Source: an uncultured Clostridia bacterium (lineage in GTDB: Bacteria > Bacillota > Clostridia > Oscillospirales > Acutalibacteraceae). Taken from it: DNA of 32,850 nt. Numbering within the stretch: the stretch's first letter is position 1; every line of letters starts with the position of its first letter. The position numbers and the translations under genes are program-made. Where the stretch lies: contig CANRMX010000023.1 of NCBI GenBank assembly GCA_947631855.1, positions 1 to 32,850 of the forward strand. Reading direction: 5' to 3'. Below are positions 16,435 to 24,862 of the stretch, piece by piece. A model generated the notes under the pieces. The model saw nothing but the letters and a program-made list of their open reading frames with translations. It was not told the DNA's origin and ran no database searches.

Positions 16435-16774
16435 CCTCGTTTCCTCCCTTCTCAAAGCGCACTTCGCCGCTGCCCAGCGGTGTGTTCACCGTAAAGCGAA
16501 CGCTGTCCGCGTCCACGGCCACCGCCGCGATCTCCACGCCCGGAAGCCCCAGCAGGGCCTCCTCGGCAAAGGCGCGGGCGCGCTCGGCGGCGTGTTCCCG
16601 GGTGAGATCCAGCCGGTGCAGACGGCTGCCCAGCGCCCGATCATAGGGAAAGCTGCCTTGGGGCAGATTCAGGCGCAGCGCAAGATTTTGCAGCAGCTCC
16701 TCCAGCCCGCCGATCTCCTCCGGCAGTCCGGCAGCGTTGAGGGCGTACACGCCGTCTTTCAGCTTCAGTGCCAT
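16421..16774 (-). CDS. gp25-like baseplate wedge protein (XkdS-like)
   Basis: This 117-residue protein is located between the spike-like and gpJ-like genes, as gp25/XkdS is in contractile phages. It has the short alpha/beta layout of that family, with a central helix around RAFAEEALLGLPGV and a C-terminal strand VRFTVNTPLGSGEVRF. The ATG at 16774 has GGAGG upstream. In working phages this protein anchors the sheath initiator to the baseplate, which makes the absence of a sheath gene notable. Confidence 0.7.
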   Translation of the reverse strand: MALKLKDGVYALNAAGLPEEIGGLEELLQNLALRLNLPQGSFPYDRALGSRLHRLDLTREHAAERARAFAEEALLGLPGVEIAAVAVDADSVRFTVNTPLGSGEVRFEKGGNEDGDL

Positions 16775-16776
16775 TT

Positions 16777-17106
16777 TCACGCCTCCTGTTTGGCCGGGAA
16801 TACCTGGCCGTTGATGACGATCTCGCCGTTGTTTTTCAGCCAGATCTCCGCGCCGCCCATGGAATAGAGCAGCACTTCGCCCTCTTTGAGGGCGGCGTTG
16901 GGCACGCCGGAGACGCCGGCGTACCGGCCGTTCAGCATCACGGCCCGCTGGCCTCCGGCGGCAAGGCTGGAAAATCCATAGGGGAAAAGCCCCTCCGGGC
17001 TGCGGTATTCGCTCTCCCCTCGGACTTCCAGCTTTTCTCCGCCCATCACCTCGCCGTCCATCAGGGCGGCGGTCTTTGCCCGGTTCAGTTGTTTTGTCAG
17101 CCACAT
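16777..17106 (-). CDS. Baseplate spike-like protein (OB-fold, gpV/gp45-like; XkdR region)
   Basis: This 109-residue protein ends in a strand-rich segment with EIWLKNNGEIVINGQ, the sort of repeat seen at the end of phage baseplate assembly V/spike OB-fold proteins. It follows the hub gene by 4 nt and precedes gp25, matching the canonical hub-spike-wedge order. There is no long beta-helix tip. The function is inferred from order and short motif; it could be an XkdR/DUF2577-type protein. Confidence 0.6.
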   Translation of the reverse strand: MWLTKQLNRAKTAALMDGEVMGGEKLEVRGESEYRSPEGLFPYGFSSLAAGGQRAVMLNGRYAGVSGVPNAALKEGEVLLYSMGGAEIWLKNNGEIVINGQVFPAKQEA

Positions 17107-17110
17107 GGTC

Positions 17111-18019
17111 TTATCCTCCTGCCTGTACAGATTTTTCCGGCGGCCCCAGGGTCAGGCGGGTGCGTTCGCCCTGCCGGTCCCTGCGGTATTGGGCGCTTTC
17201 CACCGGGCAGCGCTCAAATTGTCCGATGCCGGGCAGGGCAATGCTGACGGCCGCGCCGCGGACGGGCCACACCGGGCCCAGGCAGGTCGCCTCCAGCCGG
17301 AAGCTCTCCCGTTCGCCGGCGGCCAGCACCTCCCGGGGCTGCTTTTCGCTGCCCAGCGCCAGATACCGCCTGCGGGGCAGGCCGTGCTCCGCGCCCCGGT
17401 AGAGGGTGTCGTATCCGCCCCGGTAGCTCTGCTGCCACACCTGGCTGATCCGCTTCACCGGCAGCAGGCGCAATTGGGCCTCCGTGATCTCGCTCAGCTC
17501 CACCTGCTGCTCCGCTTGGCCTGCGCACTGCACCGTGCCGTCCGGCTCCACATAGGGCGTGGTGCCCAGAAAATCCCGGCAGAAGCCCGCCAGCACACTC
17601 CAGCAGCTTTTTCCCTTTTCGATGTTCATCTCCCCCGGGCGGCTTGCCCGGTCGCCCTCGCCCAGCCGCAGCCCCAGTGGGGTCAGCAGCCTGGCCTCCA
17701 GCACCTCCAATGAAGGGCTGGTCACAATGCCCGGCGGGGCTTCGTTATCCAGCAGCAGGGCCTCCAGGCTCCGGCCCACCAGTTCCAGGGTCAGCCCGTC
17801 CCCGGAGATGCGCGTGTTCTGCTCGTCCACAATGCCGGCAAAGACCTGCCGCCTGCCCGCAAACACCCGCACCCGGACCATCTCCTCCAGCGCGGCTGCC
17901 ACCGGGAATCGTGCCTTGAAGCCGTCGGCGGGCGCGTCCCGATCAAAAGAAAGCGCCGCCTCCTGGGGCTCGCCCAGCAGGAACCGGTCGCCGCCTGCGG
18001 TCTCTCCCCAAAAGATCAT
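17111..18019 (-). CDS. Baseplate hub / late control D-like protein (XkdQ-like)
   Basis: This 302-residue protein matches the tail hub family (gpD, gp27, XkdQ). It has an N-terminal beta domain with VRVRVFAGRRQVFAGIVDEQ near residue 45-64, then GLTLELVGRSLEALLLDNEA, and an internal CWSVLAGFCRDFLGTTPYVE helix near 140. The C-terminal barrel has RRRYLALGSEKQPREVL. Its ATG overlaps the LysM gene stop as ATGA. In a particle it would form the central ring through which DNA or tube passes. Confidence 0.75.
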   Translation of the reverse strand: MIFWGETAGGDRFLLGEPQEAALSFDRDAPADGFKARFPVAAALEEMVRVRVFAGRRQVFAGIVDEQNTRISGDGLTLELVGRSLEALLLDNEAPPGIVTSPSLEVLEARLLTPLGLRLGEGDRASRPGEMNIEKGKSCWSVLAGFCRDFLGTTPYVEPDGTVQCAGQAEQQVELSEITEAQLRLLPVKRISQVWQQSYRGGYDTLYRGAEHGLPRRRYLALGSEKQPREVLAAGERESFRLEATCLGPVWPVRGAAVSIALPGIGQFERCPVESAQYRRDRQGERTRLTLGPPEKSVQAGG

Positions 18020-18531
18020 GGAATGCGCACCTCCTCGCCTGCCTCAAGCGCCGCGATATCGGCGATCTGCGGATTCGCCTCCACCAGCGCGTCGATGCTC
18101 CGCCCGTACCGTCCGGCGTAGTCCCACAGGCTCTCGCCCTGCTGCGCCCGGTGGGCGCCCGCCCCATCGTAGGGCTCCCGGCCGTCCGTCTCGGTAAAGG
18201 CAAACCCGTAGCGGATCAGCTCCTTGCCCGCCGTGCCGATGAGCCGCAGTTCCTCCATCACCGCGAAGAACGGCTCCTGTCCCGGCAGGCAGAGGCTGCC
18301 CGGCCCGCCGCTGCGGTACACGGCGCTGAGAGCCAGCCACCGCCGCCAGCAGTCCGGGCCGGCAAAGTACCCTTCCCCGGTGATCTTCCGCTTCCTCCGG
18401 CCCAGGTCCTGTGCCCGGGAGCCGGCGAAGGGCAGCAGGGTCTCCACCACGCTGCGCTCCTCCCGCACCGTGAGGGCGGTGGGGTTGTCCTCCCAGAAAA
18501 AATCCTTAAAGCTCATGCCCATGAGATTCAC
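18016..18531 (-). CDS. LysM-containing tail/baseplate protein (XkdP-like)
   Basis: This 171-residue protein has an N-terminal phage domain (MSFKDFFWEDNP... RKRKITGEGYFAG) and a C-terminal LysM module at about residues 125-171 (QQGESLWDYAGRYG, then ANPQIADIA). The module probably binds peptidoglycan or the spike. The corresponding XkdP/gp53-like protein helps attach tail to baseplate. I chose the GTG at 18531, eight nucleotides after GGGAGG, over a GTG at 18540 that abuts the site. In complete phages the tape measure is usually directly upstream; here it is not. Confidence 0.75.
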   Translation of the reverse strand: MNLMGMSFKDFFWEDNPTALTVREERSVVETLLPFAGSRAQDLGRRKRKITGEGYFAGPDCWRRWLALSAVYRSGGPGSLCLPGQEPFFAVMEELRLIGTAGKELIRYGFAFTETDGREPYDGAGAHRAQQGESLWDYAGRYGRSIDALVEANPQIADIAALEAGEEVRIP

Positions 18532-18546
18532 GGCACGCACCTCCCG

Positions 18547-18630
18547 TCATTCCAAAATCTCCGCCGGATAGCGGCGGCTGTCCCGCTCGATCTCCCGGGA
18601 CAATTCCTCCACCCGTTCGATTTCTTCCAA
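18547..18630 (-). CDS. 27-residue phage peptide with TTG start
   Basis: A 28-codon frame begins with TTG eight nucleotides or less after GGAGGGAGC and ends 15 nt before the LysM gene. The predicted peptide is charged and helical (EEIERVEELSREIERDSRRYP). It fills the only gap in this part of the operon, which argues it is translated. It may be a remnant or analogue of the small proteins that lie before the tape measure in tailed phages. The function is unknown. Confidence 0.5.
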   Translation of the reverse strand: MEEIERVEELSREIERDSRRYPAEILE

Positions 18631-18642
18631 TTTGCTCCCTCC

Positions 18643-19317
18643 TCACGCCTTCTCTCTGGATACGAACACCGCCCGGCGCAGGGCGGCGGAAATGGATTTC
18701 CACCGGCACCGGCGGTAGATTTCCGGCGGCGTGCCGATCTCCGCGGTGAACCGCGCCAAACTTTCCAGCCCTTCCGGGGCGATGCCGTCCAGCTCCACGG
18801 TGTATTCCGTGACGGGCTCCTCCACCGCGAAAGGGAGCTCCTCGCCGATGGCGGTGAGGTCGTCCCCTCCAAAGGCGATGGAGAGCTTCACGGCCTCCGC
18901 CTGAAATTCTCTGCCGCCCAGCGTCACCGGCACCGTCTCCCCGGGCGACGCGCTCTCCTCCGTGAGAAAGGTCAGGGTGCAGGGGATCACCAGCATCCCG
19001 GTGGTTTTCTCCACCTGGGCGGCGCCCCGGGCAATGGCGGAAAATCCGGGGTAGGCTTCTCCGGCGGCCTTGCACATGGCGGCGAAAATCTCCTGTCCAC
19101 GGCTTGCGCCCGTGCCCGCCGGCAGGAAGATTTTGAACCTGAGCCGCAGTTCGTCGGAGCCGGGCTTCACGGTCTCCCCGTCGATCTCGCCGGTCACCAC
19201 CGGGCGGCCCACCCGCCGCGCACCCTGTTCGCCGGGATAGGCGGGGCGGAAATCAACCCCGGGAATTTTCCCGGAAAACAAGTTGAGCAGCGCTTCCAGC
19301 AGCTCCATGGCCGTCAT
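18643..19317 (-). CDS. Phage neck/tail-completion-like protein of unknown function, two-part
   Basis: This 224-residue protein has no firm family assignment. The first part (about residues 1-115) has the alternating strand pattern of a small tail-completion or terminator domain (KPGSDELRLRFKIFLPAG, GMLVIPCTLTF). The second part (about 125-224) is another beta-rich unit with VKLSIAFGGDDLTAIGEE and TEYTVELDGIAPEGLES. It occupies the position where terminator, sheath, tube and chaperones normally lie, so it may be the only shaft-related protein. The ATG at 19317 is spaced correctly from AAAGGAGG. It overlaps the upstream gene by 65 nt. Confidence 0.55.
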   Translation of the reverse strand: MTAMELLEALLNLFSGKIPGVDFRPAYPGEQGARRVGRPVVTGEIDGETVKPGSDELRLRFKIFLPAGTGASRGQEIFAAMCKAAGEAYPGFSAIARGAAQVEKTTGMLVIPCTLTFLTEESASPGETVPVTLGGREFQAEAVKLSIAFGGDDLTAIGEELPFAVEEPVTEYTVELDGIAPEGLESLARFTAEIGTPPEIYRRCRWKSISAALRRAVFVSREKA

Positions 19318-19624
19318 CCCCATCCCTCCTTTCCACCAGCACCCTGAGGCAGATTTCGTGCTCCCCCAGGGCCAGCTTTTTCACGTCCAGCACGGCGTAG
19401 CGCTGCCCGTGCTGCTCCAGTTCGCCGCCCCATAGCGCGGCAGGGTCCTCAAAATACCCGATAAAGCGGTACAGCGGCCGGGAAAGTTCCCCCAGCAGGT
19501 GCCGCAGCCCGCCGATCTCCGCCCTGTCCCTTTGCAGCGGCGCGATGAGCCCATACCCCATGACCGGCTCTCCTTCTGCCGGGAACAGCGTCACCCGGCC
19601 CGCCCGGCGGAACACCCGCTGCAT
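19253..19624 (-). CDS. Small head-closure/neck-like phage protein
   Basis: This 123-residue protein starts MQRVFRRAGRVTLFPAEGE and contains YAVLDVKKLALGEHEICLRVLVERR, a strand-rich region. By position, second after the capsid, it would be the head-closure or stopper protein. The C-terminal 20 or so residues lie in the 65-nt overlap with the next gene and look low in conserved character. The start at 19624 has GGAG seven nucleotides upstream. The assignment is by synteny only. Confidence 0.5.
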   Translation of the reverse strand: MQRVFRRAGRVTLFPAEGEPVMGYGLIAPLQRDRAEIGGLRHLLGELSRPLYRFIGYFEDPAALWGGELEQHGQRYAVLDVKKLALGEHEICLRVLVERRDGDDGHGAAGSAAQLVFRENSRG

Positions 19625-19637
19625 CCTGGGCTCCAAA

Positions 19638-20012
19638 TCAGGCAAGGCCAAAGTAGAACGCCTCCTCTCCCAGCAGACGGCCAAGGGCCGCCAGCGTTTC
19701 GTCCCGCAGCAGCTTTGCCTTTTCGCTCCTGCCGGTGAGGTCCAGCGAGATTCCGTCCGCCGAAAGGCTTTTGGGCAGCGCGGCTTCGTCGGTGAGCGCC
19801 AGCTGATAGAACGCCTCCGCCGCGCACCAGCTCTCCGCCAGGGCAGCGGCCGCCGGGGCGTCGATCCCGTGCCGCGATAGATAACTTTCCCCACGGGCCA
19901 GCGCGTCCTCGCAGAGGGCGGCGCAGAGCCGGCCCCGGACGGTGTCTTCATCGGGGTCCTCTCCGCTGAAAAGTGCAAACCGCTCCTTCACCCGTTCCAG
20001 TGACAGCGTCAC
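19638..20012 (-). CDS. Head-tail connector (gp6/gp15-like adaptor)
   Basis: This 124-residue mostly helical protein begins MTLSLERVKERFALF and has the acidic GEDPDEDTVRGRLCAALCEDAL helix, a common shape for phage head-tail adaptors. The GTG at 20012 is six nucleotides after GGGAGG. It is the first gene after the capsid, the usual adaptor position, and would dock under the portal. Confidence 0.6.
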   Translation of the reverse strand: MTLSLERVKERFALFSGEDPDEDTVRGRLCAALCEDALARGESYLSRHGIDAPAAAALAESWCAAEAFYQLALTDEAALPKSLSADGISLDLTGRSEKAKLLRDETLAALGRLLGEEAFYFGLA

Positions 20013-20029
20013 AAAATGCCTCCCTTCAT

Positions 20030-20062
20030 AAGGAGAAAGAGGGGCGGCAGACCCGCCGCCCC
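20030..20062 (-). terminator. GC hairpin after the capsid gene, possible partial terminator
   Basis: Perfect 8-bp arms at 20041-20048 and 20055-20062 are followed on the minus strand by a pyrimidine-rich, T-containing tract. It lies 14 nt after the capsid stop codon. Such hairpins after capsid genes can limit downstream expression so that capsid is made in excess. Confidence 0.5.
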
Positions 20063-20076
20063 GTCTCCCAAACAAA

Positions 20077-21078
20077 TCATTCGGAATAGCTGATCCCCTG
20101 GGCCGCGCCCTCGTAGATGCGGGCAAACCCGGCGATGGCGCTGATGGCCGCCCGCTCCAGCTGGCGGTCGATGAGCTTGTCGCTGTCGGTGATCACGCCG
20201 CCGGCCTGCACCATCTCCAGCGCGCAGTCCTTGTCCAGCACCACGATCTTGCCGCTCTCCATGCCGGGCACATGGATGAGCTTCGCGCCCAGCGGCGTCC
20301 CGGCGTACCCCGTGCCCTGGAAGTTCATCCCGGCCTGAGGGTCCTTGAATTCGGCAATGTTGAGGATCTTCTCCATGGCTCCGGTCCCGGCCAGAATGGT
20401 GTTCAGGCGGTAGGGGGTCAGCCGGCCCCAGGCGGCGATGAAGTCGCTGTAGGCCGGAGTACCGCTCTCAAAGGAGACGCCCGGCTTCACCCCGTCGCCG
20501 TTCACCAGGGCGTTCACCGCGTCCTGCATCTGGGCGGCGGCGATGTACGCGCCGATCTGCCGCAGGGCAACGGAAAGCAGGTCCAGCTTCTGGAAGCGCA
20601 GCGCCTCGTAGGAGCTGACCAGCATCCGGCCGCGCTTGTGCAGCTGCACCAGCCCCTTGCCGGCGGTGATGTGGGTGACGGGCAGCTGGGCGCCCTCGCC
20701 CACCACCGGGAAGGGCTCGTCGCCGGATTCCTCCGCGCTGATGGTGCGGTAATCCATGGCGTCGATGTTGGTGACGGCGGCCACGATCTCCGTGACCCGG
20801 GCGGCACGCTCCATGCCCTGCTGCACGGAACGGGCCACATATTCCGGGAACAGCGCCGCCCCGGAGGTGGTGGCGAAGAAGCTGTCCACGGTGCCGGAAT
20901 CCGGCCCGCTGACGCGGATGCCGTAGCGCATCAGCTGCCGCTGATAGGCGTCCATCCCCTCCAGCGGAGTGCCCAGATAGTTGTCGCTGCTGTCCAGCTC
21001 CTCCAGCACCTGGGTAAAGCTCTTGCCGGGCATGGCGTACATGCCCTTTTCCAGTGTGATGTTTTCAAACCCTGCCAT
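20077..21078 (-). CDS. Major capsid protein (HK97-fold-like)
   Basis: This 333-residue protein has the properties of a phage coat. There is an N-terminal arm, then YVARSVQQGMERAARVTEIV near residue 92, an E-loop-like basic stretch QLHKRGRMLVSSYEAL near 150, and a C-terminal VITDSDKLIDRQLERAAIS. It follows the protease and decoration genes, the standard order. The ATG at 21078 is seven nucleotides after GGGAGG; the ATG at 21084 is too close to that site. Confidence 0.8.
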   Translation of the reverse strand: MAGFENITLEKGMYAMPGKSFTQVLEELDSSDNYLGTPLEGMDAYQRQLMRYGIRVSGPDSGTVDSFFATTSGAALFPEYVARSVQQGMERAARVTEIVAAVTNIDAMDYRTISAEESGDEPFPVVGEGAQLPVTHITAGKGLVQLHKRGRMLVSSYEALRFQKLDLLSVALRQIGAYIAAAQMQDAVNALVNGDGVKPGVSFESGTPAYSDFIAAWGRLTPYRLNTILAGTGAMEKILNIAEFKDPQAGMNFQGTGYAGTPLGAKLIHVPGMESGKIVVLDKDCALEMVQAGGVITDSDKLIDRQLERAAISAIAGFARIYEGAAQGISYSE

Positions 21079-21096
21079 GTTCATTCCTCCCTGTTT

Positions 21097-21426
21097 TTAC
21101 AGAATCACGCCGGCGATGCCGTTCTGCACGTCCACTACCGTCAGGCCCCGGCCGCCCTCCTCGGCGGTCTTGAGCTTGTCGCCGGATACGTTCACCGTCT
21201 GCCAGCCCACCGTGAGCCCACCGTCGCAGGGCACCCGGACATAGCCCCCAATCTGCACCGTGGCCACGTCGCCCCAGATGCTCTGGGCCACGCCCACGGG
21301 CACGTCGCTGTCGGCGCACTTGGCCACCTTGCCGTTGGCGGTCACCTTCACCATATCTCCGGCGGCCACGCCGTCGGCCTCGAAGGTGGCGGTCACACTT
21401 CCGATCCCTTCAAACGAAACTTTCAT
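21097..21426 (-). CDS. Capsid decoration / head-stabilising protein (DUF2190-like)
   Basis: This 109-residue all-beta protein has a repeating pattern (TATFEADGVAAGDMVKVTANGK and VGVAQSIWGDVATVQIGGYV). It resembles small capsid-stabilising proteins that sit next to major capsid genes. AAAGGAG precedes the ATG at 21426. It likely binds the outer surface of the head; this is inferred from fold pattern and position. Confidence 0.65.
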   Translation of the reverse strand: MKVSFEGIGSVTATFEADGVAAGDMVKVTANGKVAKCADSDVPVGVAQSIWGDVATVQIGGYVRVPCDGGLTVGWQTVNVSGDKLKTAEEGGRGLTVVDVQNGIAGVIL

Positions 21427-21488
21427 ACTCGAACTCCTTTCAGAATATTTGCAAATGCCTGCGCTTGCCGCGCACGCCTTTTGCCGAT

Positions 21489-22457
21489 TTAGATTCGGAA
21501 CGCCGCGTGGACGTTCGTGTCGGAACCCCTGGGGGCTTCCGGCGCCAGCTGGGGCTTCAGGGGCAGCACCTCTGCGGCCATCTCCTCATAGGCGCGGTCA
21601 AGCTGCACCAGCTCCTCGTCGCTGAGCCCTTCCAGGGCAGATTTCAGCACCTCTCTGGGCACCCTGGGCTGCACGATCCCGCCCAGGCGCAGGGCTTTTT
21701 CCCGCAATTCTTCACGGTACTGCGCCCCAAAGGCCGCCTGCCGGGTCAGCTCCTCCAGCCGCTTTTGAAGCTGCCGGGTCTCATAGGCGGAAAGCCCCTG
21801 CCCCTGACGGCTGGCCTCCTGCAAGCGCTTTTCCAGCGTCCCGGCCCAGTCCTCGGAGAAGCTCTTGCGCACGCCGGCCTCCCGCTGGGCGGGCACCGCC
21901 ACAAAGGAGCACTCGTAGGCGTCGGTGGGCTCCTCCAGGATGTGCACGCAGAGTTTGCCCTGATAGGTCTGCCCCTTCTCGTGGGCGCAGCCGGTCTCTC
22001 CGCAGACGGAGCACACCGCCCGCTGCACCGCGCAGCTGATGCTCACCTCTTTCAGAATGCCGCTTTCGATGAGCTCGATGGTCTCCTGATTTTTCGGGGT
22101 CCTGGGCAGATAGGCCCGGGCGGTCAGGCGGGTGTAGGGCTCGCCGGCCCGGGTGGTGCGGCCGGGCTCCTGCTCCACCGCCGTGTCGTAGATGCGGGCA
22201 GTCTGATTGAAGCTCTTCCGCTCGTGGTCCAGAATACAGGTCTTGCCCAGGAAAAGCGCTTGCAGCTTTTCCAGCGCGTCCACGGAGAACCGTTCATAGT
22301 CCCGGTCCACCTCGTTATCGCACAGCACCAGCGAGAAGGTATACACTTCCTCGGGGGCAAATTCCCGGCGGGTGTAGCGGTTGATCTGCTCCATCTCGCC
22401 GGGCGTGAGGCTGCCGCTTTCCAGCACGAAGCCTTCCTTTACACCGATCTCACTCAT
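21489..22457 (-). CDS. Capsid maturation protease with C-terminal scaffold-like region
   Basis: This 322-residue protein has an N-terminal prohead protease domain with CDNEVDRDYERFS near residue 46, CILDHE near 74 (candidate catalytic His), and KEVSISCAV near 135 (candidate Ser). A CSVCGETGC cysteine cluster near 148 could hold a metal. The C-terminal third (about 205-300) is strongly helical and charged, as in scaffold domains fused to such proteases. Its ATG overlaps the portal stop by 8 nt. It would cut scaffold and capsid during head assembly. Confidence 0.75.
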   Translation of the reverse strand: MSEIGVKEGFVLESGSLTPGEMEQINRYTRREFAPEEVYTFSLVLCDNEVDRDYERFSVDALEKLQALFLGKTCILDHERKSFNQTARIYDTAVEQEPGRTTRAGEPYTRLTARAYLPRTPKNQETIELIESGILKEVSISCAVQRAVCSVCGETGCAHEKGQTYQGKLCVHILEEPTDAYECSFVAVPAQREAGVRKSFSEDWAGTLEKRLQEASRQGQGLSAYETRQLQKRLEELTRQAAFGAQYREELREKALRLGGIVQPRVPREVLKSALEGLSDEELVQLDRAYEEMAAEVLPLKPQLAPEAPRGSDTNVHAAFRI

Positions 22458-23574
22458 GGTCCTCCTCCTTTAACGTCTTTTCCAGCTGCATGGCCCGGGC
22501 GGTGAGGTACCGGGCGTTGGCGTGGTCCACCTCGTCCTGCATGGTGATCTCGTCCCACTCCACCCGGCATTCGGGGGAATAGCCCGCCACCAGCAGCCAG
22601 GTGGAAGCGATCTTCTTCACCACCGGGGTGAGCAGCCGGCGATAGGCTTCCAGCTCGCTGGTGAGCACGTCGGCCTGCTGGCTGGACATCCGCTCGGTGG
22701 AGCTCCAGTTGAGCCCCAGCAGGAACGGCGGCAGGCCCAGCTTGGCCACGATCTGCTCCAGCATCTGCCGCACGGGCACGTCGCTGTCCAGCAGCTGATT
22801 GTCCGACCCGATGGCCTTGATGGACACATCCCCCACGGCCACGAAGTCGCTGACCTCCCGGCTGCGCATGGCCTTTTTCCATTCGGCGGCCATCTGGCGG
22901 GCGCGGTCGGCGGCGGAGAAGCCGCTCTCCTGGCCGGGCTTGCAGGTGACGGCGAAGCGCACGTTGCCCAGTCTATCCCAATTGACCCCCACCGTGCGGT
23001 AGACCTTCATCAGCACCTCGCTGACAAAGGGCAGCCCGCGGAGGATCGACACGCCCCAGGGGCTGCCGGGCTGGGGATTCAGGGCGGAGACCAGCAGCAG
23101 CTCGGGATAGGGGCAGGGCCTTTTCCGGCCCTGTTCCACCACGGCGATGCGGGTCTCCAGGGGGCTGGGGGCCGTCAGCTCCAGATGCTCCAGATCGGCG
23201 TTGTACAGCCCGGCGATCTGCCCGCCGCTCATCACGATCTCGCCCACGGCGGTGCCGTAGGTCAGCAGGGATTCCAGATACATCCCGATAAATTCCTGCA
23301 TCCCGCGGCTGGCGGCGCCCACCTGCACCCCTTCGCAGAAGTCCTGCAAAGCGGCCTCGGCCTTTGGGTCGGGGCAGGTCACGGTGAATTCGCCGATCAG
23401 CCTGCGCAGCTTGTAGATGGCCGCGTCGATGATGGGCACCGAATGCCTGAGGGCCCGGTACAGGCTGCGTTCGGCCGCGCCCGAGGGCACGGGGTCGATC
23501 CAGGGCTCCCGGGGTTGGGGGCTGCTCTGCACGCTGGCGGCGGCCACCGAGGACCGGGGCTTAAACAATCCCAT
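22450..23574 (-). CDS. Phage portal protein
   Basis: This 374-residue protein lies between the large terminase and the protease. Portal features include the N-terminal YRALRHSVPIIDAAIYKLRR near residue 40, QEFIGMYLESLLTYGTAVGEIV near 90-112, KLGLPPFLLGLNWSSTERMS near 280, and a helical wing before the C-terminus. It would form the dodecameric DNA gate of the head. The start is ambiguous: ATG at 23574 is twelve nucleotides from AAAGGAG, and ATG at 23583 only three. Confidence 0.83.
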   Translation of the reverse strand: MGLFKPRSSVAAASVQSSPQPREPWIDPVPSGAAERSLYRALRHSVPIIDAAIYKLRRLIGEFTVTCPDPKAEAALQDFCEGVQVGAASRGMQEFIGMYLESLLTYGTAVGEIVMSGGQIAGLYNADLEHLELTAPSPLETRIAVVEQGRKRPCPYPELLLVSALNPQPGSPWGVSILRGLPFVSEVLMKVYRTVGVNWDRLGNVRFAVTCKPGQESGFSAADRARQMAAEWKKAMRSREVSDFVAVGDVSIKAIGSDNQLLDSDVPVRQMLEQIVAKLGLPPFLLGLNWSSTERMSSQQADVLTSELEAYRRLLTPVVKKIASTWLLVAGYSPECRVEWDEITMQDEVDHANARYLTARAMQLEKTLKEEDHE

Positions 23575-23614
23575 GGGAAACATCAACTCCTTTTCCAAAA
23601 TTGCCACGCCGTCC

Positions 23615-24862
23615 CTATGCGCTGGCCACCGCGAAGAAGCGGTCCTCCTCCACGGGGGCGGGCAGCAGGGTCGAGACGAAATACCGGATATCGTCCATGG
23701 CGTGGTCGTTCTCCTTGACGGGCACATCCCGTGCCAGGTCGTCCTTCCAGCGGTAGAGGGTAAATTCCCGGGCGGCGTCGGCGCAGCTGCGGCAGATCTT
23801 GATCTTCCCCTCCTTCAGCGCGTCGGAGACCTGGCGGATGCCGTCCAGCACGTCGTTTTTCGCAGGGATCACGGTAAATCTGCCGTGGCGGCGGATGACC
23901 TCCATAAAGCTGGCGGCGCTGGGGTCCACGGTGATCCTGCGGACAGGGCGGTCGCCGCAAAGCGCCTCGAGGCCGCGGTAGTGCTCCTCATCCGTGCGGG
24001 ATTCGCCGGTCTCCCGGGCGGCGTAGTAGTATTCGTCCACCCGGTACCAGCAGCCCCGCTGCAATCCCCACAGCCCGAAGGACGCGGGATTCAGGGTGCC
24101 GTAGTCGCAGGACACCGCCCAATCCTCAAAGGGCCCGGGCGGCACGTCGCACAAAAGCCCCTCCGCAAAGGGATAGACCAGCCCCTGGGCGGCGACCCAT
24201 CTGCCCTCGATGAAGCGCTGGTAGAACACGCCGGAGAACATCCGCCGGTACCGCTCCCGAATCTCGGGGGTGAGGCTGGGGTTGTCCTCCATGGTGAAGT
24301 GCAGATAGAGGGCGTCGCGCTCCCGGCGCTTCTCGATCCACTCCCGGTAGAACCAGTGGCCGGGGTGCTCGGGATTGCAGTTGAACCAGAATTTCGCTCC
24401 CGGCACCGAACACCGGGCCATGGCCTGCTCCACGAAGGAGCGGGGCATCAGAGCCACCTCGTCGAAGAGGACGCCCGCCAAAGTCATGCCCTGGATCAGG
24501 GAGGCCGCAGCCTCGTCCTTGCCGCCGAACAGGTAAAACCGGTTTTTCCGGCTGCCGGCGGCGACCGTCACCAGATTCTGGCTGATCTTGTCCTTCACCC
24601 CGAAGCCCATGGCGGCCAGTCCCGGGAGCAGATCGTTCAGCAGATTCCTGCGCACGCTGCGGATGGTCTTGCCGCAGAGGGCAAAGCTCCTGCCGGAAAA
24701 AGCCGCCATGGCCCAGTTGACGAAGGACAGTCCCATGCACAGGGTCTTGCCGCTGCGCACCGCCCCGTCGCAGATCAGCGCGGCACGGTGGCGGTCCGGA
24801 CTGCCGGCGGCCCACCAGCAGAGCACCCGCAGCTGCTTGGGAGAAAAAGCCGTCAGCTGCAC
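23615..24862 (-). CDS. terL: Phage terminase large subunit (PBSX-type)
   Basis: This 415-residue DNA-packaging motor has an ATPase domain with Walker A GAVRSGKT at about residues 33-40 and Walker B VLFDEVAL near 133, plus a coupling segment with FNCNPEHPGHWFYREWI near 160. The C-terminal nuclease domain has a first acidic residue in VSCDYGTLNPASFGL near 250 and further acidic residues in TVDPSAAS and AMDDIRYFVST. All key residues that I can see are intact. The GTG start at 24862 overlaps the small subunit by 10 nt. Confidence 0.92.
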   Translation of the reverse strand: MQLTAFSPKQLRVLCWWAAGSPDRHRAALICDGAVRSGKTLCMGLSFVNWAMAAFSGRSFALCGKTIRSVRRNLLNDLLPGLAAMGFGVKDKISQNLVTVAAGSRKNRFYLFGGKDEAAASLIQGMTLAGVLFDEVALMPRSFVEQAMARCSVPGAKFWFNCNPEHPGHWFYREWIEKRRERDALYLHFTMEDNPSLTPEIRERYRRMFSGVFYQRFIEGRWVAAQGLVYPFAEGLLCDVPPGPFEDWAVSCDYGTLNPASFGLWGLQRGCWYRVDEYYYAARETGESRTDEEHYRGLEALCGDRPVRRITVDPSAASFMEVIRRHGRFTVIPAKNDVLDGIRQVSDALKEGKIKICRSCADAAREFTLYRWKDDLARDVPVKENDHAMDDIRYFVSTLLPAPVEEDRFFAVASA

